Source: SZUA-35 sp037969565
Lineage (GTDB): Bacteria > Actinomycetota > Acidimicrobiia > Acidimicrobiales > SZUA-35
Reading direction: 5' to 3'
Length of the DNA: 24,382 nucleotides
Assembly (NCBI GenBank): GCA_037969565.1
Contig: JBBKXQ010000160.1
Coordinates: 1-24,382, forward strand
Below, piece after piece: positions 1 to 6,560 of the stretch. The notes under the pieces are model-generated. The model did not search any database, was not told the origin of the DNA, and was given only the letters and a program-made list of their open reading frames with translations. Within the stretch, counting starts at the first letter, position 1. Each line of letters starts with the position of its first letter. The position numbers and the translations under genes are program-made.

Positions 1-6
1 ACGCGT

Positions 7-116
7 GACGGGCTGGCGCTATTGGCTTTGTTCGGCTGGCGCCTCACCGGCTTCGCCGATCTGGGTCGTTTTGTTCGAGCGACCCTCGTCCCTCGCCACG
101 CGCGACGGGCTGGCGC
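7..116. repeat. Pair of short direct repeats upstream of the globin gene
   Basis: The 13-mer GACGGGCTGGCGC occurs at 7-19 and again at 104-116, each preceded by a CGCG- or GCGT-like tetramer. A shorter related copy (CGGCTGGCGCC) lies at 33-43, and a degenerate one (TTGACGGGGTGG) near 134. No convincing gene covers 1-172, so these are intergenic. They could be a fragment of a dispersed repeat family or chance similarity in GC-rich DNA. Confidence 0.4.
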
Positions 117-159
117 CACGTGCTCGGGCTCGCTTGACGGGGTGGTGGCGGGGGACTCG

Positions 160-165
160 TATCAT
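160..165 (+). promoter_or_regulatory. Candidate -10 box of a leaderless globin promoter
   Basis: TATCAT lies 7 nt before the GTG at 173, so a transcript would start at or next to the start codon. No Shine-Dalgarno sequence precedes that GTG. A TTGACG at 134-139 could be the -35 element, but its 20-nt spacing is longer than usual. Confidence 0.45.
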
Positions 166-172
166 TCTTGCC

Positions 173-616
173 GTGACTGACGCCTCAGAGCAGCAACGGA
201 TATCGGCCTACGAGGCGGTCGGTGGCGACGCGTTCTTCTTCGCTGCCGTCGACCGGTTCTACGACGGTGTGCTGCACGACCCTACGCTCCGCCCGTTGTA
301 TCCCGAAGACCTCAGCGACGCCCGACGCCACACCGCGCTGTTCCTGATCCAGTTCTGGGGCGGCCCGTCCACCTACAACAACGAGCGGGGCCACCCTCGG
401 CTCCGGATGCGACACATGCCCTTCGCCATCGGCCGACCCGAGCGTGATGCTTGGCTCCGGCTCATGCTCGAGGCCATCGACCACACGCTCACCGCGCCGC
501 CAACGGTGTCTCCCATTTCGCATCCGACGGAGGGACCCCAGATCCGCGACACCCTTCGCCAGATGTTCACCGAGTACTTCGAACGGGCCAGCGAAGCGAT
601 GGTCAACCAGGCCTGA
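173..616 (+). CDS. glbO: Group II truncated haemoglobin (trHbO type)
   Basis: This 147-residue protein is a 2-over-2 truncated globin, a small haem protein that binds oxygen and is thought to handle O2, NO or peroxide in the cytoplasm. By comparison with mycobacterial GlbO, the haem pocket is complete: B10 Tyr30 in RFY, CD1 Tyr43 in LYPED, proximal His81 in RMRHMPF, and G8 Trp94 in RDAWLRLM. The FWGGPSTY and RGHPRLRMRH signatures are typical of group II. The open frame extends back to position 5, but that part has no globin similarity. GTG at 173 gives the family's normal N-terminus and sits just behind a -10-like TATCAT. A Pro-rich loop at residues 109-123 is slightly longer than in GlbO. 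It is probably monocistronic. The fold is certain; the physiological role is inferred. Confidence 0.93.
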   Translation: MTDASEQQRISAYEAVGGDAFFFAAVDRFYDGVLHDPTLRPLYPEDLSDARRHTALFLIQFWGGPSTYNNERGHPRLRMRHMPFAIGRPERDAWLRLMLEAIDHTLTAPPTVSPISHPTEGPQIRDTLRQMFTEYFERASEAMVNQA

Positions 617-708
617 TCGCGCCCGCCCTGAGGTCTGTGTCATTTGAAATCAGCCCGGAGAACCCTCTCCCGGAGCGGCATCGCAGCGCTCGCGAACCGC
701 GGAAATCC

Positions 709-714
709 TTGACA
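709..714 (+). promoter_or_regulatory. Candidate -35 element of the HU gene
   Basis: A perfect TTGACA lies 67 nt upstream of the HU start codon. The best -10 partner is poor (TGCTAG at 734-739 with 19-nt spacing), so only the -35 half is well supported. Confidence 0.35.
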
Positions 715-746
715 TTGTCATTCGCGGGTGTTCTGCTAGCCCCCGT

Positions 747-775
747 ACTCCCGAGTCGCGGGAGTGGAAACGGAG
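747..775 (+). promoter_or_regulatory. 5' UTR hairpin and ribosome binding site of the HU gene
   Basis: ACTCCCG (747-753) pairs perfectly with CGGGAGT (759-765) around a 5-nt loop. It ends 6 nt before the Shine-Dalgarno GGAG (772-775), which itself is 6 nt from the ATG at 782. The ribosome binding site fixes the start at 782 rather than the in-frame GTG at 764, which lies inside the hairpin arm. Confidence 0.55.
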
Positions 776-781
776 TTGGTC

Positions 782-1078
782 ATGAACAAGACCGAGCTGG
801 TAGACGCTGTTGCGGAGCGCGCCGAGGTGTCGAAGAAGGATGCCGGTGCGGTGATCGACGCCATGTTCGTCGAGATCTCGCGCCAGGTAGCCAAAGGCGG
901 AGACAAGGTCACGATCCCAGGAATGGTGTCGTTCGAGCAGGTTGACCGCAAGGCCCGAAAGGGCTTCAACCCGCAGTCGGGTGAAGAAATTCAGATCCCG
1001 GCGTCCAAGGCCGTGAAAATCACTGCTGGGGCCAAGCTCAAGGCATACGCCAAGGGCACCACGGCACCGCCTTCCTGA
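782..1078 (+). CDS. hup: HU family DNA-binding protein
   Basis: This 98-residue nucleoid protein should form a dimer that bends and wraps DNA. The N-terminal helices begin with the family-typical MNKTELVDAV, followed by the VTIPGMVSFEQ strand region. The DNA-binding arm around residues 57-75 contains GFNPQSGEEI, with the DNA-intercalating proline as Pro64. The usual arm sequence is RxGRNPQTGEEI, so Phe62 replaces the commonly basic position. The protein is short and lacks the Lys/Ala-rich C-terminal tail of mycobacterial HupB. The start is set by GGAG 6 nt upstream. It is a single gene bounded by a promoter region and a 14-bp hairpin. IHF-type function cannot be excluded by sequence alone. 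Confidence 0.95.
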   Translation: MNKTELVDAVAERAEVSKKDAGAVIDAMFVEISRQVAKGGDKVTIPGMVSFEQVDRKARKGFNPQSGEEIQIPASKAVKITAGAKLKAYAKGTTAPPS

Positions 1079-1138
1079 AAAACTTCAACGCGGTCGGCCC
1101 AGTGTCGATTCGCAGCGAAGCGCAACTGAACTGATCGT

Positions 1139-1182
1139 CTCCGCCTCGAAGCGCTACCCCCGGGTAGGGCTTCGAGGCGGAG
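1139..1182 (+). terminator. Strong hairpin downstream of the HU gene, probable terminator
   Basis: A perfect 14-bp inverted repeat begins CTCCGCCTCGAAGC (1139-1152) and closes at 1169-1182. The loop can pair further (CTACC with GGTAG). Only a weak T-containing stretch follows, so it may terminate inefficiently or act as an RNA-stabilising 3' end. Confidence 0.7.
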
Positions 1183-1261
1183 GCGTTTCCGATTCAGTGG
1201 GCTGGCATCGTCGGTGAGGGGGATTGACCCGCAGAGCGGAGATTTCGGCCACACTCTCGGC

Positions 1262-1690
1262 ATGATCGATCTGCCTCGTCCCATCGACCTCTTGCCCCAT
1301 CGTCCTCCCTTCCTGCTGGTCGATGAGTTGATCGAGTTGGTTCCGGGAGAACGGGTCAAGGGCCGCTGGCACCTCACGGGCGACGAATACTTCTGGCCCG
1401 GTCATTTCCCCGGGCTACCGACGCTGCCCGGCGTGCTGATGGTGGAGTCGTTGGCCCAAGTCGGTGCCTGCGCCGCTCTGGCCGACCCCGTGCACGCAGG
1501 GAAGATCCCCTTTTTCGGGGGAGTCGACAAGGTGAAGTTTCGACGGAAGGTCGAACCCGGGGAAACCCTCGACCTCGAGGTGACCTTTACCCGTCTTTCC
1601 GGCCGCGGCGGCAAGGGACAAGGACGGGCGTCGGTGAACGGAGAACTCGCCTGCCAGGCCGAACTGATGGTCGTGCTTGCGATGCCGTGA
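1262..1690 (+). CDS. fabZ: 3-hydroxyacyl-[acyl-carrier-protein] dehydratase FabZ
   Basis: This 142-residue hot-dog-fold enzyme dehydrates beta-hydroxyacyl-ACP to trans-2-enoyl-ACP in the FAS II elongation cycle. It has the family N-terminus with LLPHRPPFLLVD, and the catalytic pair is visible as His48 in WPGHFPGLPTLPG and Glu62 in MVESLAQ. Length is normal. ATG at 1262 gives the standard N-terminus; the frame is open to 1214 without family similarity. No Shine-Dalgarno is evident. TTGACC at 1224-1229 and CACACT at 1250-1255 could form part of a leaderless promoter, but with poor spacing. The gene converges on the fabF end of the FAS II operon with only 23 bp between them, so the dehydratase is linked to, but not co-transcribed with, the other FAS II genes. 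Confidence 0.95.
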   Translation: MIDLPRPIDLLPHRPPFLLVDELIELVPGERVKGRWHLTGDEYFWPGHFPGLPTLPGVLMVESLAQVGACAALADPVHAGKIPFFGGVDKVKFRRKVEPGETLDLEVTFTRLSGRGGKGQGRASVNGELACQAELMVVLAMP

Positions 1691-1713
1691 GCCGACCCCG
1701 CCGGCGGCAGGTT

Positions 1714-2895
1714 TCAGCCGATTGGGCCCAACACGATCGAGCCATTGTGGCCACCGAATCCGAAGCTGTTCGACAGTGATGGCCCGGGCTCCCACGAGCG
1801 TGCCTCACCCATCACCAGGTCGAGAACCGGCAGCTCGGGGTCACGTTGTTCGAGTCCGAGCGTGGGAGGAATGAGTTTGCGCTGCATCGCCAGAACCACG
1901 GCGACAGCTTCCAACGCACCAGCTGCGCCCAGCGCGTGACCCGTGACGCCTTTGGTGGACGTGACGATCGGTCCCGCCTCGGTGCCGAAGACTTTGGCCA
2001 TGGCATGGGTTTCGGCCGCGTCGTTCAGCGGGGTGGAGGTGCCGTGGGCATTGATGTGCACGATGTCGGATGGGCCGAGGCCAGCATCCTCCAGAGCCAA
2101 TTCCATGCAACGAATTGCGCCACTACCCCCGGGTGACGGCGCCGTGATGTGGTGAGCATCGGCGGTGTTGGCCGAACCGAGGACCTCGGCCAGAATGTTG
2201 GCTCCCCGCTTCACCGCATGTTCGTACTCTTCGAGCACGAGCACTGCTGCGCCCTCGGCGATGACAAAACCATCGCGGCGGGCGTCGAAGGGCATGGACA
2301 CACCCTGCTTCGTCATCGCCGTCATGTTGCGGAAGCCCGCCAACGACGTCGGCGTCATCGGTGCCTCAGCACCGCCGGCCATCATCACGTCGGCCCGACC
2401 CCACCGGATGGCATTCAGGGCATTGCCGATCGAATGGGTACCTGCGGCACATGCCGTGACGGTTGTTTCCAGCGGACCCTGGAAACCGAAGCGCATGGAA
2501 ATCGAAGCAGCAGCTGCATTCGGCATCATCATCGGCACGAGAAAGGGCGAGACTCGTCGGCCGCCCCGCTCGTGACAGGTGACGATCTCTTTTTCGTTGG
2601 TACTGATTCCGCCGATGCCGGTGCCGACGAAGACACCGATCCGGGACGGATCGACGTCGAGGTCGCCGGCCTGGTCGAGGGCTTCCATCGCAGCAGCCAG
2701 ACCGAATTGGGCGAAACGGTCGGCCCGCCTCGCGTCCTTCGGGTTGTCGAAGTAGGGCGCTGGGTCCCAATCGAGGACAACCTGTTGGTCTCCGGCCGGT
2801 GGTGCGATGTGAAGCCCGTTCCAGAAATCATCGACGCCGATACCGCAAGGGGCAACGACACCAACTCCGGTGACGACGACTCGACGAGCGGACAT
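1714..2895 (-). CDS. fabF: Beta-ketoacyl-ACP synthase II (FabF)
   Basis: This 393-residue thiolase-fold condensing enzyme elongates acyl-ACP with malonyl-ACP. The Cys-His-His triad of KAS I/II enzymes is present: Cys149 in VTACAAGTHS, His284 in INAHGTSTPLND and His320 in TGHALGAAGALE. The C-terminal NSFGFGGHN motif is also there. The chosen ATG at 2895 gives the standard MSARRVVVTGVG start and overlaps the acpP stop by one base (TGATG), so translation is probably coupled. The frame remains open upstream to 3099, but that part is the shadow of acpP. It is the last gene of the fabD-fabH-fabG-acpP-fabF operon. Nothing indicates a polyketide-type enzyme; primary fatty acid synthesis is the best reading. 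Confidence 0.96.
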   Translation of the reverse strand: MSARRVVVTGVGVVAPCGIGVDDFWNGLHIAPPAGDQQVVLDWDPAPYFDNPKDARRADRFAQFGLAAAMEALDQAGDLDVDPSRIGVFVGTGIGGISTNEKEIVTCHERGGRRVSPFLVPMMMPNAAAASISMRFGFQGPLETTVTACAAGTHSIGNALNAIRWGRADVMMAGGAEAPMTPTSLAGFRNMTAMTKQGVSMPFDARRDGFVIAEGAAVLVLEEYEHAVKRGANILAEVLGSANTADAHHITAPSPGGSGAIRCMELALEDAGLGPSDIVHINAHGTSTPLNDAAETHAMAKVFGTEAGPIVTSTKGVTGHALGAAGALEAVAVVLAMQRKLIPPTLGLEQRDPELPVLDLVMGEARSWEPGPSLSNSFGFGGHNGSIVLGPIG

Positions 2896-3134
2896 CAGAG
2901 CTTGCCGACGACCAAGTCGTAGGCGGCGCCGACGGTTGTGACACCGTCGAGCTCTTCTTCGTCGACGCTCACATCGAATTCTTCTTCGAGCGCCATGACG
3001 AGTTCGACGAGGTCGAGGCTGTCGGCATCGAGATCCTCTGCGAATCGAGCTTCCTTGGTGATCTTGTCGGCCTCCACGGAGAGCACCTCGACGGCGCACT
3101 TCTGGAATCGCTCGAAGTTCTTTTCTTCACTCAC
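2895..3134 (-). CDS. acpP: Acyl carrier protein
   Basis: This 79-residue acidic four-helix protein carries growing acyl chains on 4'-phosphopantetheine. The attachment serine is Ser39 in the DADSLDLVEL motif, followed by the recognition helix VMALEEEFDV. The start was set at GTG 3134 because AGGAGGAA lies 6 nt upstream and the length matches the family; the frame is open to 3185 with no ACP similarity. It sits between fabG and fabF, where ACP commonly lies. Unlike its tightly packed neighbours it is preceded by a 108-nt gap containing a purine-rich repeat in the mRNA sense, so its expression may be tuned separately, as expected for the most abundant member of the pathway. Confidence 0.96.
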   Translation of the reverse strand: MSEEKNFERFQKCAVEVLSVEADKITKEARFAEDLDADSLDLVELVMALEEEFDVSVDEEELDGVTTVGAAYDLVVGKL

Positions 3135-3140
3135 TACTGG

Positions 3141-3148
3141 TTCCTCCT
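3141..3148 (-). promoter_or_regulatory. Strong Shine-Dalgarno of acpP
   Basis: On the minus strand AGGAGGAA lies 6 nt before GTG 3134. It is the strongest ribosome binding site in the FAS II operon and decides the acpP start. Confidence 0.8.
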
Positions 3149-3158
3149 GAACCTTTGG

Positions 3159-3224
3159 CCAGCAACACTCGCTGGACCCGAACACGGTATCTCTCTCTAT
3201 CTCTATCTCTCGCTATCTCTCTCT
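3159..3224 (-). repeat. Purine-rich GAGATA microsatellite and small hairpin in the acpP leader
   Basis: The plus strand at 3188-3224 is a run of TATCTC/CT repeats interrupted by one G; the operon mRNA therefore reads as GAGATA and GAGA repeats. Between it and the acpP ribosome binding site is a 5-bp hairpin with arms at 3159-3163 and 3171-3175. It lies wholly between the fabG stop and the acpP start and encodes nothing. Confidence 0.7.
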
Positions 3225-3242
3225 GAACAGCAAGAGTTGTTG

Positions 3243-3959
3243 TCAGCCGCCCATTCCGAGGCCGCCGTCGACCGGAATCGTGGCACCGGTGATGTAGCCC
3301 GCTCCGTCCGAAGCGAGGAAGGACACCGTCGCCGCGATGTCGTCGGGAAGGCCGACCCGCCCGAGGGGAACCGCATCGACGATCTTCGTCCGCGCCTCAT
3401 CACTGAGTTCGGCCAACATGTCGGTGTCGATCGGGCCGGGAGCGACGATGTTGACCGTGATGTTGCGGGAAGCGAACTCTCGGGCCAGTGAGCGGCCGAG
3501 GCCGACAAGCCCGGCCTTGGAGGCGGAGTAGTTCGCCTGGCCGGCCTGGCCGACGGTGCCGACAACGGATGACATGAGGATGATCCGACCCCAACGAGCC
3601 TTCATCATTCCTTTGACTGCCCTTTTGGCCACTCGGAACGAACCGGTGAGGTTCGCATCCACGACACTGGAGAACGACGCTTCACTCATTCGGAGAACCA
3701 ACATGTCGCTGGTGATTCCGGCGTTGGAGACCAGAACGACGACCGGACCGAGCTGAGCTTCGATCGCAGTGAATGCGGCGTCGACGGAAGCCTCATCGGT
3801 GACGTCACAACGCACCCAGGTGAGCGAAGGGTCGAGATCGTCAGGTTTGGATCGGCTACCGACGGCAACGTCGTGACCCGACTTCGCCAAGGCGAGCGAG
3901 CATGCGAGTCCGATGCCACGTGTTCCACCCGTGACGAAGGCGACCCGCCGGTCGGTCAT
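3243..3959 (-). CDS. fabG: 3-oxoacyl-[acyl-carrier-protein] reductase FabG
   Basis: This 238-residue classical short-chain dehydrogenase performs the NADPH-dependent reduction of 3-ketoacyl-ACP in FAS II. The Rossmann motif TGGTRGIG is at residues 10-17 and SNAGIT follows at 78-83. The catalytic tetrad is Asn103, Ser131, Tyr144 and Lys148 (YSASK). The C-terminus TGATIPVDGG is typical of FabG. ATG 3959 was chosen because it gives the standard N-terminus and forms a 4-nt ATGA overlap with the end of fabH; an upstream in-frame GTG at 3977 is less likely. SDR enzymes have many substrates, but its position between fabH and acpP makes the FabG assignment firm. Confidence 0.95.
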   Translation of the reverse strand: MTDRRVAFVTGGTRGIGLACSLALAKSGHDVAVGSRSKPDDLDPSLTWVRCDVTDEASVDAAFTAIEAQLGPVVVLVSNAGITSDMLVLRMSEASFSSVVDANLTGSFRVAKRAVKGMMKARWGRIILMSSVVGTVGQAGQANYSASKAGLVGLGRSLAREFASRNITVNIVAPGPIDTDMLAELSDEARTKIVDAVPLGRVGLPDDIAATVSFLASDGAGYITGATIPVDGGLGMGG

Positions 3960-4897
3960 CGAGTTCCGCCCGACCACCGATGAATCGTCGTGGCCCAGGT
4001 CATTCCGGCGCCGAACCCGACGAACATCACCACGTCGCCCTCGCTGATGCGCTTCTCGTCGAGCACTTTGTCGAGCACGAGTGGGATGGATGCGGCCGAG
4101 GTGTTCCCGGTTTCCTGGAGGCGCATGCCCGTTTGTTCCATCGTGAAACCGAGCTTCTTCCAGGCGGCCTCGACGATTCGAATGTTGGCCTGATGGGGGA
4201 TCACGAAATCGACGTCGGCGACGGTCAGTCCGGCCCGTTCCAGCGCATTGTTGGCTGAACGCTGAATCGCCGTGACGGCCTGCCGGAAGACCTCTTTGCC
4301 GTCCATCTGGAGCATGCCGCCGTGCTCGGCGTAGAGAATGCGCGTGTACTCACCAGCAGCACCCAGGTCGAACGAGAGAAGCTCGCCCTTCCCGCTGGGA
4401 TCGGGCTCGACGACCGCTGCCCCTGCGCCGTTTCCGAAAAGGATCCCCGTGCCACGATCGGTGTAGTCGGTGATCTGATCGAGGGCCTCGGCTCCGACGA
4501 CGAGAATTCGTTTCATCCCCTGCAACATGAGCCCATTGGCGTGGACGAGGCCGTAGACCCAACCCGAACAAGCAGCTTGAATGTCGAGTGCACCACAGTC
4601 GAGGCCGAGGGCGTGAGCAACAGCAGGTGCCGTGCCGGGGCAGATGAAGTCGGGCGACGTGGTTGCGAGTAGCAACTGATCGATTTGGTCGGGCCGGACC
4701 TCGGCCCGGTCCATGGCGATTCGGGCCGCTTCGGTAGCGAGTTCGGACGTGGTGCCCCCGACATGGCGCTGACCGATCCCCGTGCGTTCACGGATCCATT
4801 CGTCCGATGTGTCCATCGACGCCGAGAGGTCGGCGTTGGTGATGACTTTTTCTGGAAGGTAGGAACCAACGCCGGCAAAGCGGAAGCCAAGTGTCAT
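3956..4897 (-). CDS. fabH: Beta-ketoacyl-ACP synthase III (FabH)
   Basis: This 313-residue enzyme starts fatty acid synthesis by condensing an acyl-CoA primer with malonyl-ACP. The KAS III triad is intact: Cys110 in QAACSGWVYGL, His235 in IPHQANIRI and Asn265 in ETGNTSAAS. The N-terminal YLPEKVITNADL and DEWIRERTGI stretches are typical. Whether it prefers acetyl-CoA or branched primers cannot be read from sequence. Start ATG 4897 is preceded only by a weak purine-rich GAGAGA tract. A 133-nt gap separates it from fabD and contains a small hairpin (5000-5014), so a second promoter here is possible. It overlaps fabG by 4 nt. Confidence 0.96.
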   Translation of the reverse strand: MTLGFRFAGVGSYLPEKVITNADLSASMDTSDEWIRERTGIGQRHVGGTTSELATEAARIAMDRAEVRPDQIDQLLLATTSPDFICPGTAPAVAHALGLDCGALDIQAACSGWVYGLVHANGLMLQGMKRILVVGAEALDQITDYTDRGTGILFGNGAGAAVVEPDPSGKGELLSFDLGAAGEYTRILYAEHGGMLQMDGKEVFRQAVTAIQRSANNALERAGLTVADVDFVIPHQANIRIVEAAWKKLGFTMEQTGMRLQETGNTSAASIPLVLDKVLDEKRISEGDVVMFVGFGAGMTWATTIHRWSGGTR

Positions 4898-4999
4898 GGG
4901 ATCTGAATCTCTCGTATCTCGCTGTTGACAGAAGCGGGTGAGCGGTTGGCAACAACGTAGTGGGCATCGGCGGGATGGGCTGGAGCGAGAGCGTGAATC

Positions 5000-5014
5000 C
5001 GCTGATGCTCAGCG
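5000..5014 (-). other. Small perfect hairpin in the fabD-fabH gap
   Basis: CGCTGA and TCAGCG form a 6-bp stem around a 3-nt loop, 16 nt past the fabD stop in the direction of transcription. There is no U-tract, so it is more likely a processing or stability element than an intrinsic terminator. Confidence 0.4.
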
Positions 5015-5030
5015 ATAGGACGGTGGGAGC

Positions 5031-6215
5031 TCAAATGATACGAAGCCACGCGATTGGTTGGGAGGTGGTGACTCGTTCTCCGTCGACGGCGAGCATTCCC
5101 TGCAAGGTGCCCTCGAAAGGCGAACGCACCTCGACCTGGCCAACAGCGCCGACGACTTGTCCTCGCTCGATGGTTCCCCCAGAACGGAGATTCGTGATTG
5201 GCGTGAACACACCCGTTGCGGGACTCACGACCAATCGCTCAGCGGCGTAGAGGTGTTCGCCTTCCTGCGCCGGGCTTGCTTCGGACGCGCCCGAGAGCTG
5301 TTCGAGGAGCGAGTCGACGTCGTCCGGGCTGGACACCGAGATGTTGGTAGTGCCCGACAACGTACGTTTGGTCATCCCCGTGAGAATCGTGCCGGGTCCG
5401 AGTTCGAGGAACACGGTGGAGCCAGCATCGTGGAGCGCATGGAGCGTTTGACGCCACCGAACAGGACTGGTGAGCTGCGCCCCCATGAGTGAGCCCCACT
5501 CGTCGCCGTCGGGATGGGGGAGGGCGTCGACATTGGCGAAGACGGGTCGATTCGGATCCCGGAAGTCGACGTCGACGATGGCCTTGCGAAGTCGTTCGCG
5601 AGCGGGCGACATGAACGGCGTGTGGAACGCCCCGCCAACCTTGATCGGCAGCACTCGTTTGGCTCCGAGGTCTTTCGCGTTGATCGCGGCCATCTCGAGT
5701 GCATCGGGAGAACCGGCGATGACAACCTGGCCCGGAGCGTTGTAGTTGGCGACCCACACGTCGCCGTCGGTGCGCATGCAGGCCATCTCGACCTTGTCGT
5801 CGTCGAGACCGAGTACGGCGCTCATCGTTCCCTCTTGGGCGTCGGCTGCGGCCTGCATGGCGTTGCCCCGTTCGGTGACCAGCCGAACCGCATCGTCGTA
5901 GGACAGGGCACCCGACGCAGTGAGCGCCGAGTATTCACCGAGGCTGTGGCCGGCGTGAAAGGCGGGTTCGACGCCCGTTCGTTCGACGGCATCCAGAACC
6001 ACCATGCTCATCACGAACGTGGAGAGTTGGGAGTTGCGAGTTTGTTTCAGCGTTTCCGCGTCAGCATGAAGTAAGAGGTGCTCGACGTCTCGTTCTGATG
6101 CCTCGCTCGCCTCACCGACGAGCTCCCACGAAGGGTGGTCTCGCCATGCTTCCCCCATTCCGGGCGCCTGAGAGCCTTGGCCAGGAAATGTGAAAGCGAT
6201 CATCACAGAACTCAT
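5031..6215 (-). CDS. fabD: Malonyl-CoA:ACP transacylase FabD with C-terminal barrel-sandwich (biotinyl/lipoyl-like) domain
   Basis: The first part, about residues 5-310 of 394, is a FabD acyltransferase that moves malonyl from CoA to ACP. It shows the GQGSQ loop at 12-16, nucleophile Ser91 in GHSLGEYSAL, Arg116 and His198 in GGAFHTPFMSPA. After an acidic Ser/Glu linker (about 308-321), residues 327-394 (5034-5237) look like a biotinyl/lipoyl domain: VVSPATGVF, a GTIERGQVVGAVG turn and EVRSPFEGTLQG. The usual MKM biotin-acceptor motif is absent; VRS stands in that place, so biotinylation is unlikely. ATG 6215 is chosen with a distant GAGG; ATG 6203, giving MIAFTFPGQG, is an alternative. It is the first gene of the FAS II operon. 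The FabD activity is secure; the role of the extra domain is unknown. Confidence 0.93.
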   Translation of the reverse strand: MSSVMIAFTFPGQGSQAPGMGEAWRDHPSWELVGEASEASERDVEHLLLHADAETLKQTRNSQLSTFVMSMVVLDAVERTGVEPAFHAGHSLGEYSALTASGALSYDDAVRLVTERGNAMQAAADAQEGTMSAVLGLDDDKVEMACMRTDGDVWVANYNAPGQVVIAGSPDALEMAAINAKDLGAKRVLPIKVGGAFHTPFMSPARERLRKAIVDVDFRDPNRPVFANVDALPHPDGDEWGSLMGAQLTSPVRWRQTLHALHDAGSTVFLELGPGTILTGMTKRTLSGTTNISVSSPDDVDSLLEQLSGASEASPAQEGEHLYAAERLVVSPATGVFTPITNLRSGGTIERGQVVGAVGQVEVRSPFEGTLQGMLAVDGERVTTSQPIAWLRII

Positions 6216-6251
6216 TGGACAGTCTGACCTCGGTAGGGGGCAAGTAGTTTC

Positions 6252-6265
6252 ATTTGTATTGCAAT
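6252..6265. promoter_or_regulatory. AT-rich island with palindrome in the fabD promoter region
   Basis: In otherwise GC-rich DNA, about 6246-6268 is AT-rich and holds the palindrome ATTGCAAT (6258-6265). On the minus strand TACAAAT (6258 to 6252) resembles a -10 box about 37 nt before the fabD start, so the palindrome would overlap the promoter as an operator should. TetR-type FAS II regulators are known to act at fabD promoters in actinobacteria; I cannot match this site to one. Confidence 0.35.
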
Positions 6266-6354
6266 TTCTGGTTGGGGCACGCGGCACCAGTCAAGCGGGT
6301 TTGGTCGGCACTCGAGTGAGTGGAGCAATGCGCCGGTCGGCAACAGACGCAGGC

Positions 6355-6360
6355 TACGCT
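6355..6360 (+). promoter_or_regulatory. Candidate -10 box of the tRNA-Leu promoter
   Basis: TACGCT fits the TANNNT pattern and ends 9 nt before the first base of the tRNA, the expected distance for transcription starting a few bases upstream. No good -35 hexamer was found. Confidence 0.45.
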
Positions 6361-6369
6361 GCTCGTCCC

Positions 6370-6452
6370 GCCCGGGTGGCGGAATGGCAGACGCGGCGGA
6401 CTCAAAATCCGCTGTCCGAAAGGGCGTGTGGGTTCGAATCCCACCCCGGGCA
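6370..6452 (+). tRNA. tRNA-Leu (anticodon CAA)
   Basis: A complete class II tRNA can be folded. The acceptor arms GCCCGGG (6370-6376) and CCCGGGC (6445-6451) pair fully, with discriminator A at 6452. The anticodon stem GCGGA/TCCGC encloses the loop CTCAAAA, giving anticodon CAA (6403-6405) for UUG leucine codons. A long variable arm follows, then the T arm GTGGG-TTCGAAT-CCCAC. The 3' CCA is not encoded. It lies between the divergent fabD and the small coiled-coil gene. Confidence 0.97.
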
Positions 6453-6490
6453 CTACTTCACCATTCCGCATTCCACGATTTTGTTCCCAG

Positions 6491-6522
6491 CCATCGCAGT
6501 ACCACGCCATCGCAGTACCACG
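6491..6522 (+). repeat. Two exact 16-bp tandem repeats
   Basis: The unit CCATCGCAGTACCACG occurs twice without a gap (6491-6506 and 6507-6522). CCACGATT at 6473-6480 and again at 6518-6525 extends the repetitive character. The tract lies between the tRNA-Leu gene and the next start codon, so it is in untranslated DNA. Confidence 0.85.
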
Positions 6523-6560
6523 ATTCCGTCCGCGGCGAGTTCCAGGAGTTGCCCACCGTC

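Noticed and set aside
1698..1707. CCGCCGGCGG palindrome between fabZ and fabF as a bidirectional terminator
   Set aside because: The palindrome has no loop and no flanking A/T tracts, so it cannot act as an intrinsic terminator.
2149..2922. A 257-codon plus-strand frame across fabF
   Set aside because: Its composition (His, Arg and Gly rich) is that of an antisense shadow, and fabF is certain on the other strand.
4925..4930. TTGACA on the plus strand in the fabD-fabH gap as a promoter
   Set aside because: No -10 partner at a suitable distance and no plus-strand gene for it to drive.
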